A DNA stretch of 64,000 nucleotides. Source: Pinibacter aurantiacus. Lineage in GTDB: Bacteria; Bacteroidota; Bacteroidia; Chitinophagales; Chitinophagaceae. Below, piece by piece: positions 1 through 10,200 of the stretch (position 1 is the stretch's first letter; each line of letters opens with the position of its first letter). A model generated the notes under the pieces. The model saw only the letters and a list, made by a program, of their open reading frames with translations, searched no databases and had not been told where the DNA came from. Location: positions 310,001 through 374,000 of the forward strand of contig NZ_JAHSPG010000013.1 in the NCBI RefSeq assembly GCF_019130065.1, in the 5' to 3' direction. Made by a program: the position numbers and the translations under genes.

Positions 1-2411
1 ATGAGCAAGCCTTGCGGTGGTTTGCTTTGGAACGCTGTTTTTGCAGGATTCATTTCGTTAATGGGAATGGATGATGCGATCGAGTTGTAGCCTGTGAAAT
101 CAGGCGTTTGCTGAAAACATTCAGTCATCAACGGAGCAGTAGCAACCAACTGGTTCATGGGTTGTACACCGAATATCTGGCAAATTGTATGCAGTACAGA
201 TGATTGATTATAAAACTTACTGACAATGGCATTGCGCTTAACATAAGGCCCTGCAATCATACAAATGGAACGATGCCCATCCACATGATCGACACCAGTT
301 TGAGGATCATCTTCATTGATAAAAATCGCCATGTCTTTCCAAAAGGGGCTTTTAGAAAGTGCATCTACTACTTTGCCCGTTGCCAAATCGTTATCGGCAA
401 CATAAGCGCGGGGTGTTGGGTTCATTGGGTCGTACCCACTGGTGTGGTCGTTTGGCAGGTAAATCACAATAAATTCAGGAAGGCTGCCTGCAGTTTCATA
501 TTCCTTTAATGCTTTAATAAATACATCAGCTCTTACCTGATCGGTAATGTCCATGTTCCAGCCCGGATAACGCAAGTCGCTATATTTTTCCAATCCCTTC
601 ATCGAATACGAACATTTGTAAACGGGAGAAGAATCGGTTTTGTTTTTCCATGAATTATAAATATCTGTCCATGTAACGCCCTTGGGAATTTCAGCCAGAT
701 CTGTTTCTCCAAAATTCCTGAATGAAATGCCCTTGCGCACAAGGTGATCCCAAATAAAGCCACAACCGGCATAACACAAAGGGTCCGAACCAAAATCATA
801 AGAACAATGCCCATTGGAAAAATCCTTTTCATGATAAGGTGTAGTAATACCTTGTATGGCCCACTGGTGGCCATCGCTGGAGTTTACGCCATTGCAATAG
901 TAGTTATCAAGCAGTACAAATTGGTTGGCAAGCTGGTGTGCATTCGGTGTATATTTTTTTCCAAACTCTACCAATGTGGAATCACAATTGCCCCTGCCAA
1001 TGTCGCCAAAAACCTGGTCGAATTTTTTATTCTCTTTAATAACATACACCACATGTTTTATAGAAGAAAGTTCTCCGGGATTTTTGGGAACAGGTATAGG
1101 AGCAACATTAGAATTGGCTGAAGCTTGTGCTCGCAGCATGTCTATAAAATGAAAACCTTTTTTTGCTTCAGAGGAATAGTTTGCTAATTCGGATGCATTG
1201 CCAGGAAGTTTTACTTTTTGAATTTGTCCTTTAATGGCTGTTACATTACCTATAAACAAGTTATTATCAGCGATGCATATTGCGCCGGGGAAACCAGCTG
1301 CGGCAATAAAACCATAAGGACCTTTGCCGGGGCGCTGGGCATCAATGAGAGCAATGGAATTATTGCCCGCGTTGGCTGTCATTAATGTCTTTCCGTCGCC
1401 ACTCAATGCCAGGGCCGTCGTAAGGCTGCCATAGGGAAGCGACCGATCGGGTTTGGTATTAATTGTGCGAATTATCTTGAAAGTTGTTGCATCTATCACG
1501 CTAATACCGTCTCCACTATCGTCAGTAACATAAAGCAATTTACCATCCGGAGATAAAATCATTGATTCCGGATGAATATTGGTACCAATTTCAGCAATCT
1601 TTTTTCTTGACTTTATATCAATTACGGTTACTGAACCACGCATTGCTACCGATCTTTCGTCCACTGCAACATCTGTTCCCGCGGACTTCTCTGTTCTATC
1701 TCCCTTTCGCGGATGAGGGCCTCCAAAATTACTAACAAAGGCAGTTTCTTTATTTTTACTAATAACAATCGCATAAGGGCAAACTCCTACCGGAATATTG
1801 GTTACTACTTTTCCTTTTACGATGTCTACTACCGCAACCTGGTTAGCAACTGCACAGGCCACCAGCGCGATGTTGTTACTGCATAACCCAATGCCAAGCG
1901 GATTTGTGTTTTTGTTATTAATGGAAAGGTCTATTTTTTTGACAAGTGTAAAGGTTCCCGAACTGCTAACATTGCCAACATATAAATTCCTATTCAGTCC
2001 GGTAAAATAAATAGTAGAATCATTTGCATCAACAACAAGGCCGTTCATTGAACCAGCTTCTTTATCAAGGTAGTTAAAAGACTGAAGTAGCTTGAAATTT
2101 TTGGCATCAATAACAGAAATGTTTCTGTTGGTTTTTGCTATAAGCAAAGTTTTATTCAAGGCCAATGATAAGTTTAATACTCTTGAATTTTCTATTAAGG
2201 TTAGGCTTTCTCCGGCGGGGTTTAATGTTTGCCCGTTGGGTAAAGTAACTGCACTTTGTAAAGCGTGCACCCAGGAAGAATCTGCCGGTTTCTTAATATC
2301 TTTTCTTGGTTCGGGAATGTTTGTATTGGTAATTTGTGCATTCAGTCCCTGAACTGCAAAGAAGACACTAAGTATTAAACTTGTCAAAAGGAGATGCAGG
2401 CCTTTTTTCAT
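1..2411 (-). CDS. Secreted YncE-like beta-propeller / phosphoesterase fusion protein (partial, runs off left edge)
   Basis: An open frame of 803 codons runs from an ATG at 2411 to the window edge without a stop, so the C-terminus is missing. Residues 1-26 form a signal peptide ending near LNAQ. Residues about 80-430 hold repeated strands of the YVTN/YncE type (for example VVDIVKGKVVTNIPVG and GISVIDATTFKIIRTI), expected to form a seven-bladed propeller. From residue about 450 the protein is a phosphoesterase-family domain (PF04185 type, related to phospholipase C and acid phosphatases): HVVYVIKENKKFDQVFGD carries the usual Glu-Asn metal-site motif, and EDDPQTGVDHVDGHRS near residue 702 matches the second metal-binding stretch. 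Such fusions are common in Bacteroidota and probably act on phosphate esters in the periplasm or outside the cell; the substrate is unknown. No co-directional partner lies upstream. A TAGGTTTG at 2458-2465 could be its -7 element, but I see no -33 element at the right distance. Confidence 0.88.
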   Translation of the reverse strand, partial: MKKGLHLLLTSLILSVFFAVQGLNAQITNTNIPEPRKDIKKPADSSWVHALQSAVTLPNGQTLNPAGESLTLIENSRVLNLSLALNKTLLIAKTNRNISVIDAKNFKLLQSFNYLDKEAGSMNGLVVDANDSTIYFTGLNRNLYVGNVSSSGTFTLVKKIDLSINNKNTNPLGIGLCSNNIALVACAVANQVAVVDIVKGKVVTNIPVGVCPYAIVISKNKETAFVSNFGGPHPRKGDRTEKSAGTDVAVDERSVAMRGSVTVIDIKSRKKIAEIGTNIHPESMILSPDGKLLYVTDDSGDGISVIDATTFKIIRTINTKPDRSLPYGSLTTALALSGDGKTLMTANAGNNSIALIDAQRPGKGPYGFIAAAGFPGAICIADNNLFIGNVTAIKGQIQKVKLPGNASELANYSSEAKKGFHFIDMLRAQASANSNVAPIPVPKNPGELSSIKHVVYVIKENKKFDQVFGDIGRGNCDSTLVEFGKKYTPNAHQLANQFVLLDNYYCNGVNSSDGHQWAIQGITTPYHEKDFSNGHCSYDFGSDPLCYAGCGFIWDHLVRKGISFRNFGETDLAEIPKGVTWTDIYNSWKNKTDSSPVYKCSYSMKGLEKYSDLRYPGWNMDITDQVRADVFIKALKEYETAGSLPEFIVIYLPNDHTSGYDPMNPTPRAYVADNDLATGKVVDALSKSPFWKDMAIFINEDDPQTGVDHVDGHRSICMIAGPYVKRNAIVSKFYNQSSVLHTICQIFGVQPMNQLVATAPLMTECFQQTPDFTGYNSIASSIPINEMNPAKTAFQSKPPQGLL

Positions 2412-2664
2412 TGTTTATAGATTGAAATGTTGATTCGTTTGGGTTGCTATATATAATCAAACCTAATATTTATTTTCATCATTCATTTAAGCAATCGTTT
2501 GCTTTAGTTTATTCCACATTCCAAAACTTAAATTTTGTGCGAAGCTAGCAGGTAAATTTTCTTATCGATAATAACTTTTTGTTATCTGCCCTCTTCATTT
2601 TCAATGCCTGTTTTCAGGCGCTTGGGTCGATTAACAAATCACCATTGGGTTATTTACATCAAAA

Positions 2665-2686
2665 AGCCAGGCTAAAAAACCTGGCT
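2665..2686 (-). terminator. Terminator-like hairpin
   Basis: A perfect 7-bp stem (AGCCAGG / CCTGGCT) encloses an 8-nt A-rich loop. Read on the minus strand the stem is followed by TTTTT, as in an intrinsic terminator. The nearest minus-strand gene upstream ends at 3406, more than 700 bp away, so which transcript it ends is unclear. Confidence 0.4.
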
Positions 2687-3130
2687 AAAAAAACACCGCA
2701 TGAGAAGAGCTTGAGGGGTAGCCTTAAAAAATCTTTTGCCTCTTTTAAAGTTTTCAAATTGTACAATTGATTTACATTCTATCTCGATGGTTTTTCAATT
2801 GCCTAATAGTACAACTGTGTGTTTCTAAAAAAATTACGTTCTCTTCATTCTATTCTTTTAAATCAAATTCATTCTCCTTTCGCTTTTTTATTTTGATTAA
2901 ATTTCTAATCCCCGAAAAAAAATTTGTTTGACCTCCCAGTATCTTAATAATAATCTTGTCGATGTATGCCAGCACCAACGCCAACAATAACAACCATACA
3001 ATTTGGTGACAGTTTACCTGCATTGTGAAATATTATTAATCTTCGATGGAATTAAAATGACTTTAGAAGAAGTGATCGGGCTCTTGCTTAATTTTCGATA
3101 GAGGGAGACTAAAATTGAATCCTTACATTC

Positions 3131-3189
3131 TAATGGTCGAAGTAGCATTCCGGAAAACCGGAGGCCGATGCTACTTCGAAAACCCATTA
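3131..3189. repeat. Long inverted repeat with nested hairpin
   Basis: The 12-bp arms TCGAAGTAGCAT (3137-3148) and ATGCTACTTCGA (3168-3179) are perfectly complementary. Inside sits a second hairpin, TCCGG-AAAA-CCGGA (3149-3162). Outside, TAATGG (3131-3136) can pair with CCATTA (3184-3189) across a 4-nt bulge. No T-tract follows on either strand, so it is not a typical intrinsic terminator. It could be a REP-like element, a protein-binding palindrome or part of a structured RNA. Confidence 0.75.
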
Positions 3190-3287
3190 AAAAAGTTAAT
3201 AAAAACTCATGTTTAACTAAAAAGCAATCTTCTAATATCAAAGATGATATATTAAAGCAACTCTTTTTTATTTACTGTACAAACCGC

Positions 3288-3342
3288 TAAATAAAGCTTG
3301 CAAATCCATTGACTATTGATCTAAATCCCTTTCAAATCATTG
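3288..3342. repeat. 55-bp direct repeat, copy A (distal flank of SusCD locus 1)
   Basis: This segment, starting TAAATAAAGCTTGCAAATCC, matches 12953-13006 in the same orientation with four substitutions and one 1-bp indel. Copy A lies 64 bp past the last gene of the locus and copy B lies 50 bp beyond the first gene, so the two copies bracket the whole six-gene cassette. Confidence 0.85.
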
Positions 3343-3405
3343 TGAAAAATACTGACATCGTTCCATCCGAACGCACTTGGTACATCTTACTCCGTAACCC
3401 TATCC

Positions 3406-4698
3406 CTATTTGTCAATACTGTCTATTATTGCAGACAATTCACTCACCATCTCGGCGCTGTTTCCATCAAAACCATTTTTCCTGAAACGGATATGCCCCT
3501 TCTTATCAATTATTATTTTATAAGGAATGCCCCCTTCCAGCTTATAATGGCTGTATGCTTTGTACATATTCATTTCTCCTGTGGGCTCATCCATAAGCAT
3601 TATAAATGGATACTTATGTTTTGACAAGAAGTTGCGTACGTTCTGATAAGCGTCGCCTTTTTCCATTGTTGCTATGTATAGAAACACAATATCGTTGCGG
3701 CCCTCGTATTTTTTCATCACTGTCTGCATACCTGGAAAAGAAGCTACGCAAGGGCCGCACCACGTTGCCCAGAAATCAAGAACAATGATCTTTCCTTTCA
3801 AATCTCCCGCTCCTATTTCAACAGAATTTCCATTAATATCTTTAAGCGTTAGTGCCGATACGGTTTCGTCGATCAACATGTCATTGACCTCCGATGCAGT
3901 CAATACACGAACCGGAGCGTTGTTCCCTGCTGTAAGCGGCTTTGGATCATGTGGAGCGGGCGACTCTTTCTGTTTTAAATATTGAACATATTGACCATTA
4001 GGAAACCTCGCTTTCAGCAATTGATCCAGGGAATCTGCTTGTTGCTTGCTACCAAAGTAAGACAGGTACAATTGCGCCATCATCAGATCTTCTTCTTTAT
4101 CTGAACGCATTTGCGAAAGCTTTTGCACGAGCAACACTTTATCTTCTTTCGAAGGTGAATTTGCCAGCATATTGAAATAGTTGTTCCTGAGTTGCGATTC
4201 ATGGTCCGGGTAATACTGCAACTCTTGCTTCATATAAGTCAATGCCAACGCCTGGTCCTTCTTTATCCGTTCATCACCATAAGGAATTCCTGAAACCATG
4301 TTTGACATTTGCGCATAAGCAAAAGGCAACGGTTTGCTTTTTCTATACAATGGCAGCAAATATCCTTTGCCTTTGTTATTGTCTTTTTGACCATCCGGTG
4401 ATTCGAAGGAAACACTCACTACCACAGTACTATCCGGCACCTTGCACGACAGCTCCCAGCCTGCCGCGTTGCTATTTAGTGACAGTTCCACTCTTTGCAG
4501 CACTTTTGATTTGCCGATAGAATAAATAATGGCTTTGATGCTATCCTGTCTTTCCAATGTTGTACCTGTGGGATCATACTTTAGCTCAAGGTTTCTCCTG
4601 TTACTGTACTGCAGGTTTTGACCCACTGCGTGATAATGTTGTGCACGCAGTACATTCGAAATCAAAATCATTGTCAAAAATAGAATCACATTTCTCAT
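3406..4698 (-). CDS. TlpA-like thiol:disulfide oxidoreductase, secreted (430 aa)
   Basis: The protein has a signal peptide (residues 1-19, cut near RAQ), a 250-residue N-terminal region I do not recognise, and a C-terminal thioredoxin domain from about residue 285. The active site is W313-C-G-P-C317, preceded by the strand KIIVLDFWAT. The length and architecture fit the large TlpA/AhpC-TSA-like proteins of Bacteroidota, which are thought to reduce or exchange disulfides on exported proteins. It is the last gene of SusCD locus 1; only two bases separate its ATG from the stop of the preceding thioredoxin gene, so the two are translated from one message. The substrate is unknown. The two tandem TlpA genes are different in their N-terminal halves and are not recent duplicates. 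Confidence 0.88.
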   Translation of the reverse strand: MRNVILFLTMILISNVLRAQHYHAVGQNLQYSNRRNLELKYDPTGTTLERQDSIKAIIYSIGKSKVLQRVELSLNSNAAGWELSCKVPDSTVVVSVSFESPDGQKDNNKGKGYLLPLYRKSKPLPFAYAQMSNMVSGIPYGDERIKKDQALALTYMKQELQYYPDHESQLRNNYFNMLANSPSKEDKVLLVQKLSQMRSDKEEDLMMAQLYLSYFGSKQQADSLDQLLKARFPNGQYVQYLKQKESPAPHDPKPLTAGNNAPVRVLTASEVNDMLIDETVSALTLKDINGNSVEIGAGDLKGKIIVLDFWATWCGPCVASFPGMQTVMKKYEGRNDIVFLYIATMEKGDAYQNVRNFLSKHKYPFIMLMDEPTGEMNMYKAYSHYKLEGGIPYKIIIDKKGHIRFRKNGFDGNSAEMVSELSAIIDSIDK

Positions 4699-4700
4699 GT

Positions 4701-5822
4701 CTACTGCATTAATTGTTTCACTTTATTTTCAATATCATCGCCTGTAAGGTTCGATGCCACTATATTTCCATGCTGATCAATGATCACATTGGCGGGAATG
4801 CTGCTGATGTTGTACGCCCTCGCTACCGCACCACCCAGTGCTTTCAGGTCTGAAACATTTGTCCAATTCATGTTTTCTATTTGCGAAGCCTTCGACCAGT
4901 TGTTCTTATTATCATCAAGCGAAAAGGACATGATCGCAAGACCATTGCCATGATAATTTGTGTAAAGTTTTTTGAGCAACGGAATCTCCTTTCTGCATGG
5001 TATGCACCACGACGCCCAAAACTGTACAAGCGTATACTTGTTGGTTTCAACCACATTACGCAATGCAATGCTATCACCGGCAATGGTAGCCGCTTTGAAG
5101 TTGATGTATTGCTGACCCGTCATGTAATCTTTTCTGTGCTTTACCATTTCATCCTGCTGCCGCTTCAGTTCTCTTGCTGCAGTAATCAAATGACTCTTTT
5201 CTCCTAATTGCACAGCCGCTTTGTCAACTACCTGTATTGCCTTTTCTGCATCGGGCTGAAGAGAAAGCATGATGGCCGCCATCACCTGCGTACGCGGATC
5301 CTTGCTGTTGTTCATCTTACCCAAAAGATAACCGGACATAACAGCATCTTTTTCTACAAACAATTGAATGGCATCCCACTCTTTGTCTGTTCCTTTCAGC
5401 GAACCAATGTTGCCGCCACTGGTCAATGAGCGAAAAGTGGCGTCTGCTTTTTTGAAGGCCGGCAATTTCTGATAACCCAAAATTTCCTGGTTGTATTTTC
5501 CACCGTCAATTTCGGTATGCTTATCTTCCATCATTTTGAAAGTAACCTTTGCAGGTTCAAGGACAACATTGTAGGTCGATCTCATTTTGCCTTCATGAAT
5601 GGCAATGCTTACCAGGCTTATTTCATCTACCGGACAAACAATATGAAAACTGCCGTTTCTCACCGTATCGCTACCAAGCACAAAAGTGGCTCCGTAAGGG
5701 TCGCGTAGCAATTCAACTTTGATATTATTTTTTCCGGGCAAACTTCCCGTAAGGTCAAATGACTTTTGCGATGAAGCAACAAGTGCAAATAATAAACAAC
5801 AGCATAAAGAAATAAATTTCAT
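4701..5822 (-). CDS. TlpA-like thiol:disulfide oxidoreductase with DUF4369-like N-terminus (373 aa)
   Basis: Residues 1-18 are a signal peptide ending at ASSQ. The N-terminal beta-rich part (about 20-120) resembles the DUF4369 domain usually found before TlpA domains in Bacteroidota. The thioredoxin domain starts near residue 245 and has the active site W272-C-I-P-C276; Ile in place of the common Gly is an ordinary variation. SIPANVIIDQHGNIVASN near the C-terminus carries the cis-proline loop. It is expected in the periplasm as a disulfide reductase or resacetase. It lies 67 bp downstream of the SusD gene and 2 bp before the second TlpA gene, inside the sigma/FecR/SusCD operon. Confidence 0.88.
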   Translation of the reverse strand: MKFISLCCCLLFALVASSQKSFDLTGSLPGKNNIKVELLRDPYGATFVLGSDTVRNGSFHIVCPVDEISLVSIAIHEGKMRSTYNVVLEPAKVTFKMMEDKHTEIDGGKYNQEILGYQKLPAFKKADATFRSLTSGGNIGSLKGTDKEWDAIQLFVEKDAVMSGYLLGKMNNSKDPRTQVMAAIMLSLQPDAEKAIQVVDKAAVQLGEKSHLITAARELKRQQDEMVKHRKDYMTGQQYINFKAATIAGDSIALRNVVETNKYTLVQFWASWCIPCRKEIPLLKKLYTNYHGNGLAIMSFSLDDNKNNWSKASQIENMNWTNVSDLKALGGAVARAYNISSIPANVIIDQHGNIVASNLTGDDIENKVKQLMQ

Positions 5823-5889
5823 ACAATAAAAAATTGGAACGGCAGTACGGGACTGCCGTTAATGAATAAAATGTGTGTTAAGAAAATTG

Positions 5890-7284
5890 TCAGCGTGGAT
5901 TCTGCGTTATCTCAGGATTTAGAGTGATGTATTTTCTGGCAATAGGCAATACCGTTCTGGCACTATTAGGAGCAAGTGAATATGTTTGGCCATTCAGTAT
6001 ATGCGTCACTGTTATGTTATCATTATCAAATGCATTGTAGCGACGAATATCGAACCATCTGGCACCACGGAAAGCCAGCTCGCGTCTCCTTTCTTCTTTT
6101 ACTTTTTTCAGCGCGTCACCGGGGTCCGTTGCTGACAGCACATAATCAAAACCTGTTTTGAATCGCTTTTGACGAATAGCATTTACATCTGCCATTGCTT
6201 CTGTGGTTTTGCCGTTTCTTGCATAGCACTCTGCCCGTATAAGCAATGCTTCAGGAACCGACATTCCCTTCACCGGTGTTCTGCCCGACCATTCGCTGCT
6301 AATGTAACCGAAACCCAATCCAAATAACGCATCATTGAAATACAGAGTAGGTACGCGAAGATCATGTTGTATATCGTACAAATGTATCAAAGTGGAATCA
6401 GCATAAAACAATGAAGCACTTGAATTGGTGGTTTTGTACAAAGACTCTTCGCTGTTCTGCAAACCCATCGGAAACTGCAACATGCCGGGAATGAGCGTGC
6501 TGGCCGGTAAAGTATTGTAGTCAATCAGTTTTTTATACAACTGCAAAGACGCATCAGCATTTTGGAACGCTTCATTTATTTTGTTCATGAACAAATACGT
6601 TCTTGCCAGCAAAACATACGCTGCAGATTTTACCGGGCGAAAATTTAGATTCGTCTGTGGCGCGGTGTCAGGCAATCCTGTTATGGCATCATTGATATCC
6701 TTAATAATAAGATCGTACACATCCTGCACACTGGCTCTTTGCAACGATTCTTCAAAATCAATTCCAAGTCGCAATGGCACACCCGGATCACTTGAAGCAG
6801 TAGTAGCGTTGTACGGTTTAGCATAAAGGTTTACAAGTGCCAAAAACGCGAAAGCCCTGTGCACTTTGGCTTCGGAGAGCAATTGTTTCTTTTCTGTCTC
6901 GGTACCTTCTTTAGAATCCATTACCTGATTAATCACCAGGTTGGAAACATAAATCTGGTTGTAAAGGGCATCCCAGTCGGGATCCGATTCAAAATCCTGG
7001 TAAATATGTTCGGCAAACGACAACACATTTTGACTGGCTGCGTCATAGAAATTTACGGAGAAAGGTGTAACCATGATGTCATCACTCATGAGCACATCAT
7101 TGCCAAAGCTATTCACAAAGCCGTTGGATTTACCATTCGCACTGGTTTGATCCAGCAAGAGACGATAGTCATTTGTCTTCTCAGGAATGATCTTTCCTTT
7201 GGGAACAATATCAAGGTACTTGTGGCAGCTACCTAAGAAAGTAGTGGTGACTGTTAAAAATAATATGGTGAGAATGCGATTCAT
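5890..7284 (-). CDS. SusD/RagB family outer-membrane lipoprotein (464 aa)
   Basis: A lipoprotein signal peptide ends in the lipobox LGSC (Cys 20), followed by the usual HKYLDIVPKGK start of SusD-like proteins. The central helices (for example KVHRAFAFLALVNLYAKPYN) are TPR-like, and the C-terminal ERRRELAFRGARWFDIRRYN is the signature of the SusD/RagB C-terminal domain. The lipoprotein sits on the cell surface and captures the substrate for the TonB-dependent porin encoded 3 bp upstream. The substrate cannot be read from the sequence; there is no glycoside hydrolase in this locus. Confidence 0.95.
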   Translation of the reverse strand: MNRILTILFLTVTTTFLGSCHKYLDIVPKGKIIPEKTNDYRLLLDQTSANGKSNGFVNSFGNDVLMSDDIMVTPFSVNFYDAASQNVLSFAEHIYQDFESDPDWDALYNQIYVSNLVINQVMDSKEGTETEKKQLLSEAKVHRAFAFLALVNLYAKPYNATTASSDPGVPLRLGIDFEESLQRASVQDVYDLIIKDINDAITGLPDTAPQTNLNFRPVKSAAYVLLARTYLFMNKINEAFQNADASLQLYKKLIDYNTLPASTLIPGMLQFPMGLQNSEESLYKTTNSSASLFYADSTLIHLYDIQHDLRVPTLYFNDALFGLGFGYISSEWSGRTPVKGMSVPEALLIRAECYARNGKTTEAMADVNAIRQKRFKTGFDYVLSATDPGDALKKVKEERRRELAFRGARWFDIRRYNAFDNDNITVTHILNGQTYSLAPNSARTVLPIARKYITLNPEITQNPR

Positions 7285-7287
7285 AAA

Positions 7288-10200
7288 TTAAAAGTTTGCT
7301 CTGATGATGAATGAATATTCCGGACGCGGAGGCAACGCAATATTGTTCAGATCCAGTGTGAGATACTCGGGATCGAGCCCTGCCTTGTTAAACTTATAAC
7401 TGGCAAGATTGCGTATTTGAACACCCAACGTAAGTTTAGACGAAGGGTATTTTTTCATCCATGCAGAAGGGAACGTATAGTTCAGCAACAATTCTCTGAA
7501 ACGAATGATAGAAGCAGATTCTACATTCACATCTGCATACTGGGCGTACTTGTCGTAGATGTTTAATCCTGATATGCTGGTTGGTGCTGCGGGTGTATTG
7601 GTCAGCTTCTCATCACCCGGTTTTTTCCAGCGTTTGTCCCAATCGTTCATTACCTGGAAAGCATTGTCGGATACCGTTTGATATTTGATTACCGGCACCA
7701 AAAATTTGTAACCGAATTTGAAAGTAAAATTGGTCACCAGTGAAAACCCTTTGTAAGAGAATTCGTTGATAAAAGCGCCGTAGTGCGTTGGCACCATAGA
7801 ACCTTGATACAACAAGGCTGCCGGATCATTTACATCTGTTTTGTAATCAACCACATTTCCTTTTTCATTATACACCTGCGGCGCTCCTGTTGAAGACAGC
7901 CCTGCCCATTTGTAGCTATACAAATAATGCAGTGGCAATCCCTCCTGCGCAACACTTGCGAGATAAGCACCCACTGACTTCTGAGGCAGATCAACTTTCG
8001 TTACTTTATTTTTATTGTAACTGTAATTCAATGTGGCGTTCCAATTGAATGCACCTTTGATGATGGCACCGGTAAGTCGTATATCTGTTCCTGAATTGCG
8101 AAGCGATGCGTAGTTGATATAAGCGCTGTTGAAACCGTATGTACCATTAACGGTGCTATTGCCCAACAGATCTGTACTATAGCGATTGTAATATTCAAGC
8201 GAACCTCTCAACCTGTCGTTCAGAATAGAGAAGTCGATACCGATATTGGTAACCGCTGTTTTTTCCCAACGCAGTAAAGGGTTGCTCGGATTAGATACAT
8301 AAGCGTACGGCAGATTGGTTTGCCTGTCTGTTGCTACATTGGCAATCAAATAAGGGCTAGTGGAACGATCCACGTTTCCATTGATGCCGTAAGTAGCACG
8401 AAGAATAAGGCTTCTGAAGAAATCACTTTTAAAGAAAGGCTCTTTGTGAATTTGCCAACTAATGCCCGATGACCACAACCAAACATTGCGATAGCGATCA
8501 CTTGAGCCAAAGAGATTTGTCTTATCCAATCTGCCACTTCCATTAAGTGTATATCTGTCCTTAAACGTATAGCCAACATTACCGTAGTAAGAAACAAAGC
8601 GATTTAAGATGTCCTGGAAAACAGTTTCATCTGGAATGAGTTGTTGACTGCCAATGATGTTCGTGTAATAGTGCGTGTAATCTACCGGTGTATACTGCAG
8701 ACTTTGTTCATTATAACCGTACTTTGTCTGGCTTGAAAATTTATTGCCCACCTCTCTTATTTCCAACCCGGCAATACCTGACAGATAGTGTTCTCCGTTT
8801 TTGCTAAGCGCACCATCATAACGAAGCTGTCCTCTCAAAGTATGCGAGTAAAAACGATTGGCACTTTCTTTATAAATGCTTCCTTTTGGTATACCTGAAG
8901 TAACTACGTTGTTTTTAATGGAACTGGAAAAATTTACCGCGTTCCTTGTGTAATACGTTTCCTGGTTGAACAGGTTATTAACGCCCGTGGTTCCCGATTC
9001 ATATTGATAACTTACATTGGCGTCGAGGCCCTTGAAAATATTATAATTGAGCCTTGTGTTTGCAACCACGTACGAATTCTTTGTTACATAGTTATTGTTC
9101 CTGTACTCCCGCAGCATATTGTAATCCCAGTTGTACGGAAGACCGGCTTTTACCAAAGAATCTTTATCAGCCTGGTAAAATGTTTGCGGTTGCGGAACAT
9201 AGTTGCCATTCGCATCTTCAATCGTTTGATAAGGCAACAGCTTTTTAATATCACTCAGCAACATGCCGTTGTTCTTCACATTGTTTACCACATAGTTCAA
9301 ACCCATTTCAAGGTTCAATTTTGGAACGATGCGCATTGTTTCAAACAGATCAGCAACGTAACGTTCAGATGAATTTTGATTAAACGATTCGTTCACTTTA
9401 TCATAACTGAAAGACACGCGCTGTGAGGTTTGCGCACCTTTACCGGCAATATTGATCGCATACTGTTGTCTTGTTGCAGGGCGCATGAACAGCGAACTGA
9501 ATTCATCAAACGAATGAATGTTCTGCAACGAATCCACCAATGCATCGGCTGTTGCAGGATGATTCATATATGCATCGATAACCGGAGAAATAGCAGGACG
9601 CGGTTTACCAACAAAATTTACGAGATGATTATCTACCCTGTATTTCTCGAAGTCAATAAAAGATTTTGTAGAAGCAAATGGCAGCACAGAAAGGCTTGGT
9701 TTCTGTGTTATGGACAATGTGCTGGTGAAACTAACATCCAGAGATTTTACGCTGGAGGCGCCTCTTTTTGTTTGAATAACAATTACACCATTGGATGCGC
9801 GCACGCCCCAGATGGAAGCAGCAGAAGCATCTTTAAGTACGGTGATGGATTCTATGTCATTGGGGTTAATAGATTCAATGGGTCTTTCAATTGGAAAGCC
9901 ATCTACCACAATCAATGGATTTTTATCTGCTGTAGAAGAAATGGTACTTTCTCCACGGATGGTAATATCGCCGTTTGGTGCAATCAGAAGTCCCGGCACC
10001 TGCCCTTCCATATAAGTGGAGATATCATAGTTGCTGCGCTTTTCAAGCGTAGACTGATTAATGATGCCAAAAGAACCTGCTGCTCTTTCTTTGGGGAGGC
10101 GTTGATAACCGGTTGAAACAATAACTGTTTCCTGGAGCTTTGTTGATTTCGGAACGAGCTTAACGGCAATGTAACGCGAATCCAATGGGATCTGTGCGGT

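Larger units (their letters stand above)
2412..3405. other. Intergenic region of about 1 kb without a convincing gene
   Basis: AT-rich DNA between the convergent-side end of SusCD locus 1 and the start of the phosphoesterase gene. It holds a terminator-like hairpin (2665-2686), a long perfect inverted repeat (3131-3189) and a 55-bp sequence repeated at 12953-13006. Short open frames at 2579-2770 (+) and 3014-3241 (-) have no signal, domain or sensible composition, and the second runs straight through the inverted repeat, so I do not call them genes. Confidence 0.7.

Noticed and set aside
2579-2770. Small plus-strand frame of 63 codons
   Set aside because: It spans the terminator-like hairpin, is Lys-rich because of A-runs, and has no supporting context.
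3014-3241. Small minus-strand frame (75 codons) after SusCD locus 1
   Set aside because: It runs across the perfect inverted repeat at 3131-3189, so its sequence is determined by that palindrome; no domain or signal.
9430-10116. Open frame of 228 codons on the plus strand
   Set aside because: It lies wholly inside the SusC gene on the opposite strand and reads as Cys/Arg-rich noise without signal or domain.
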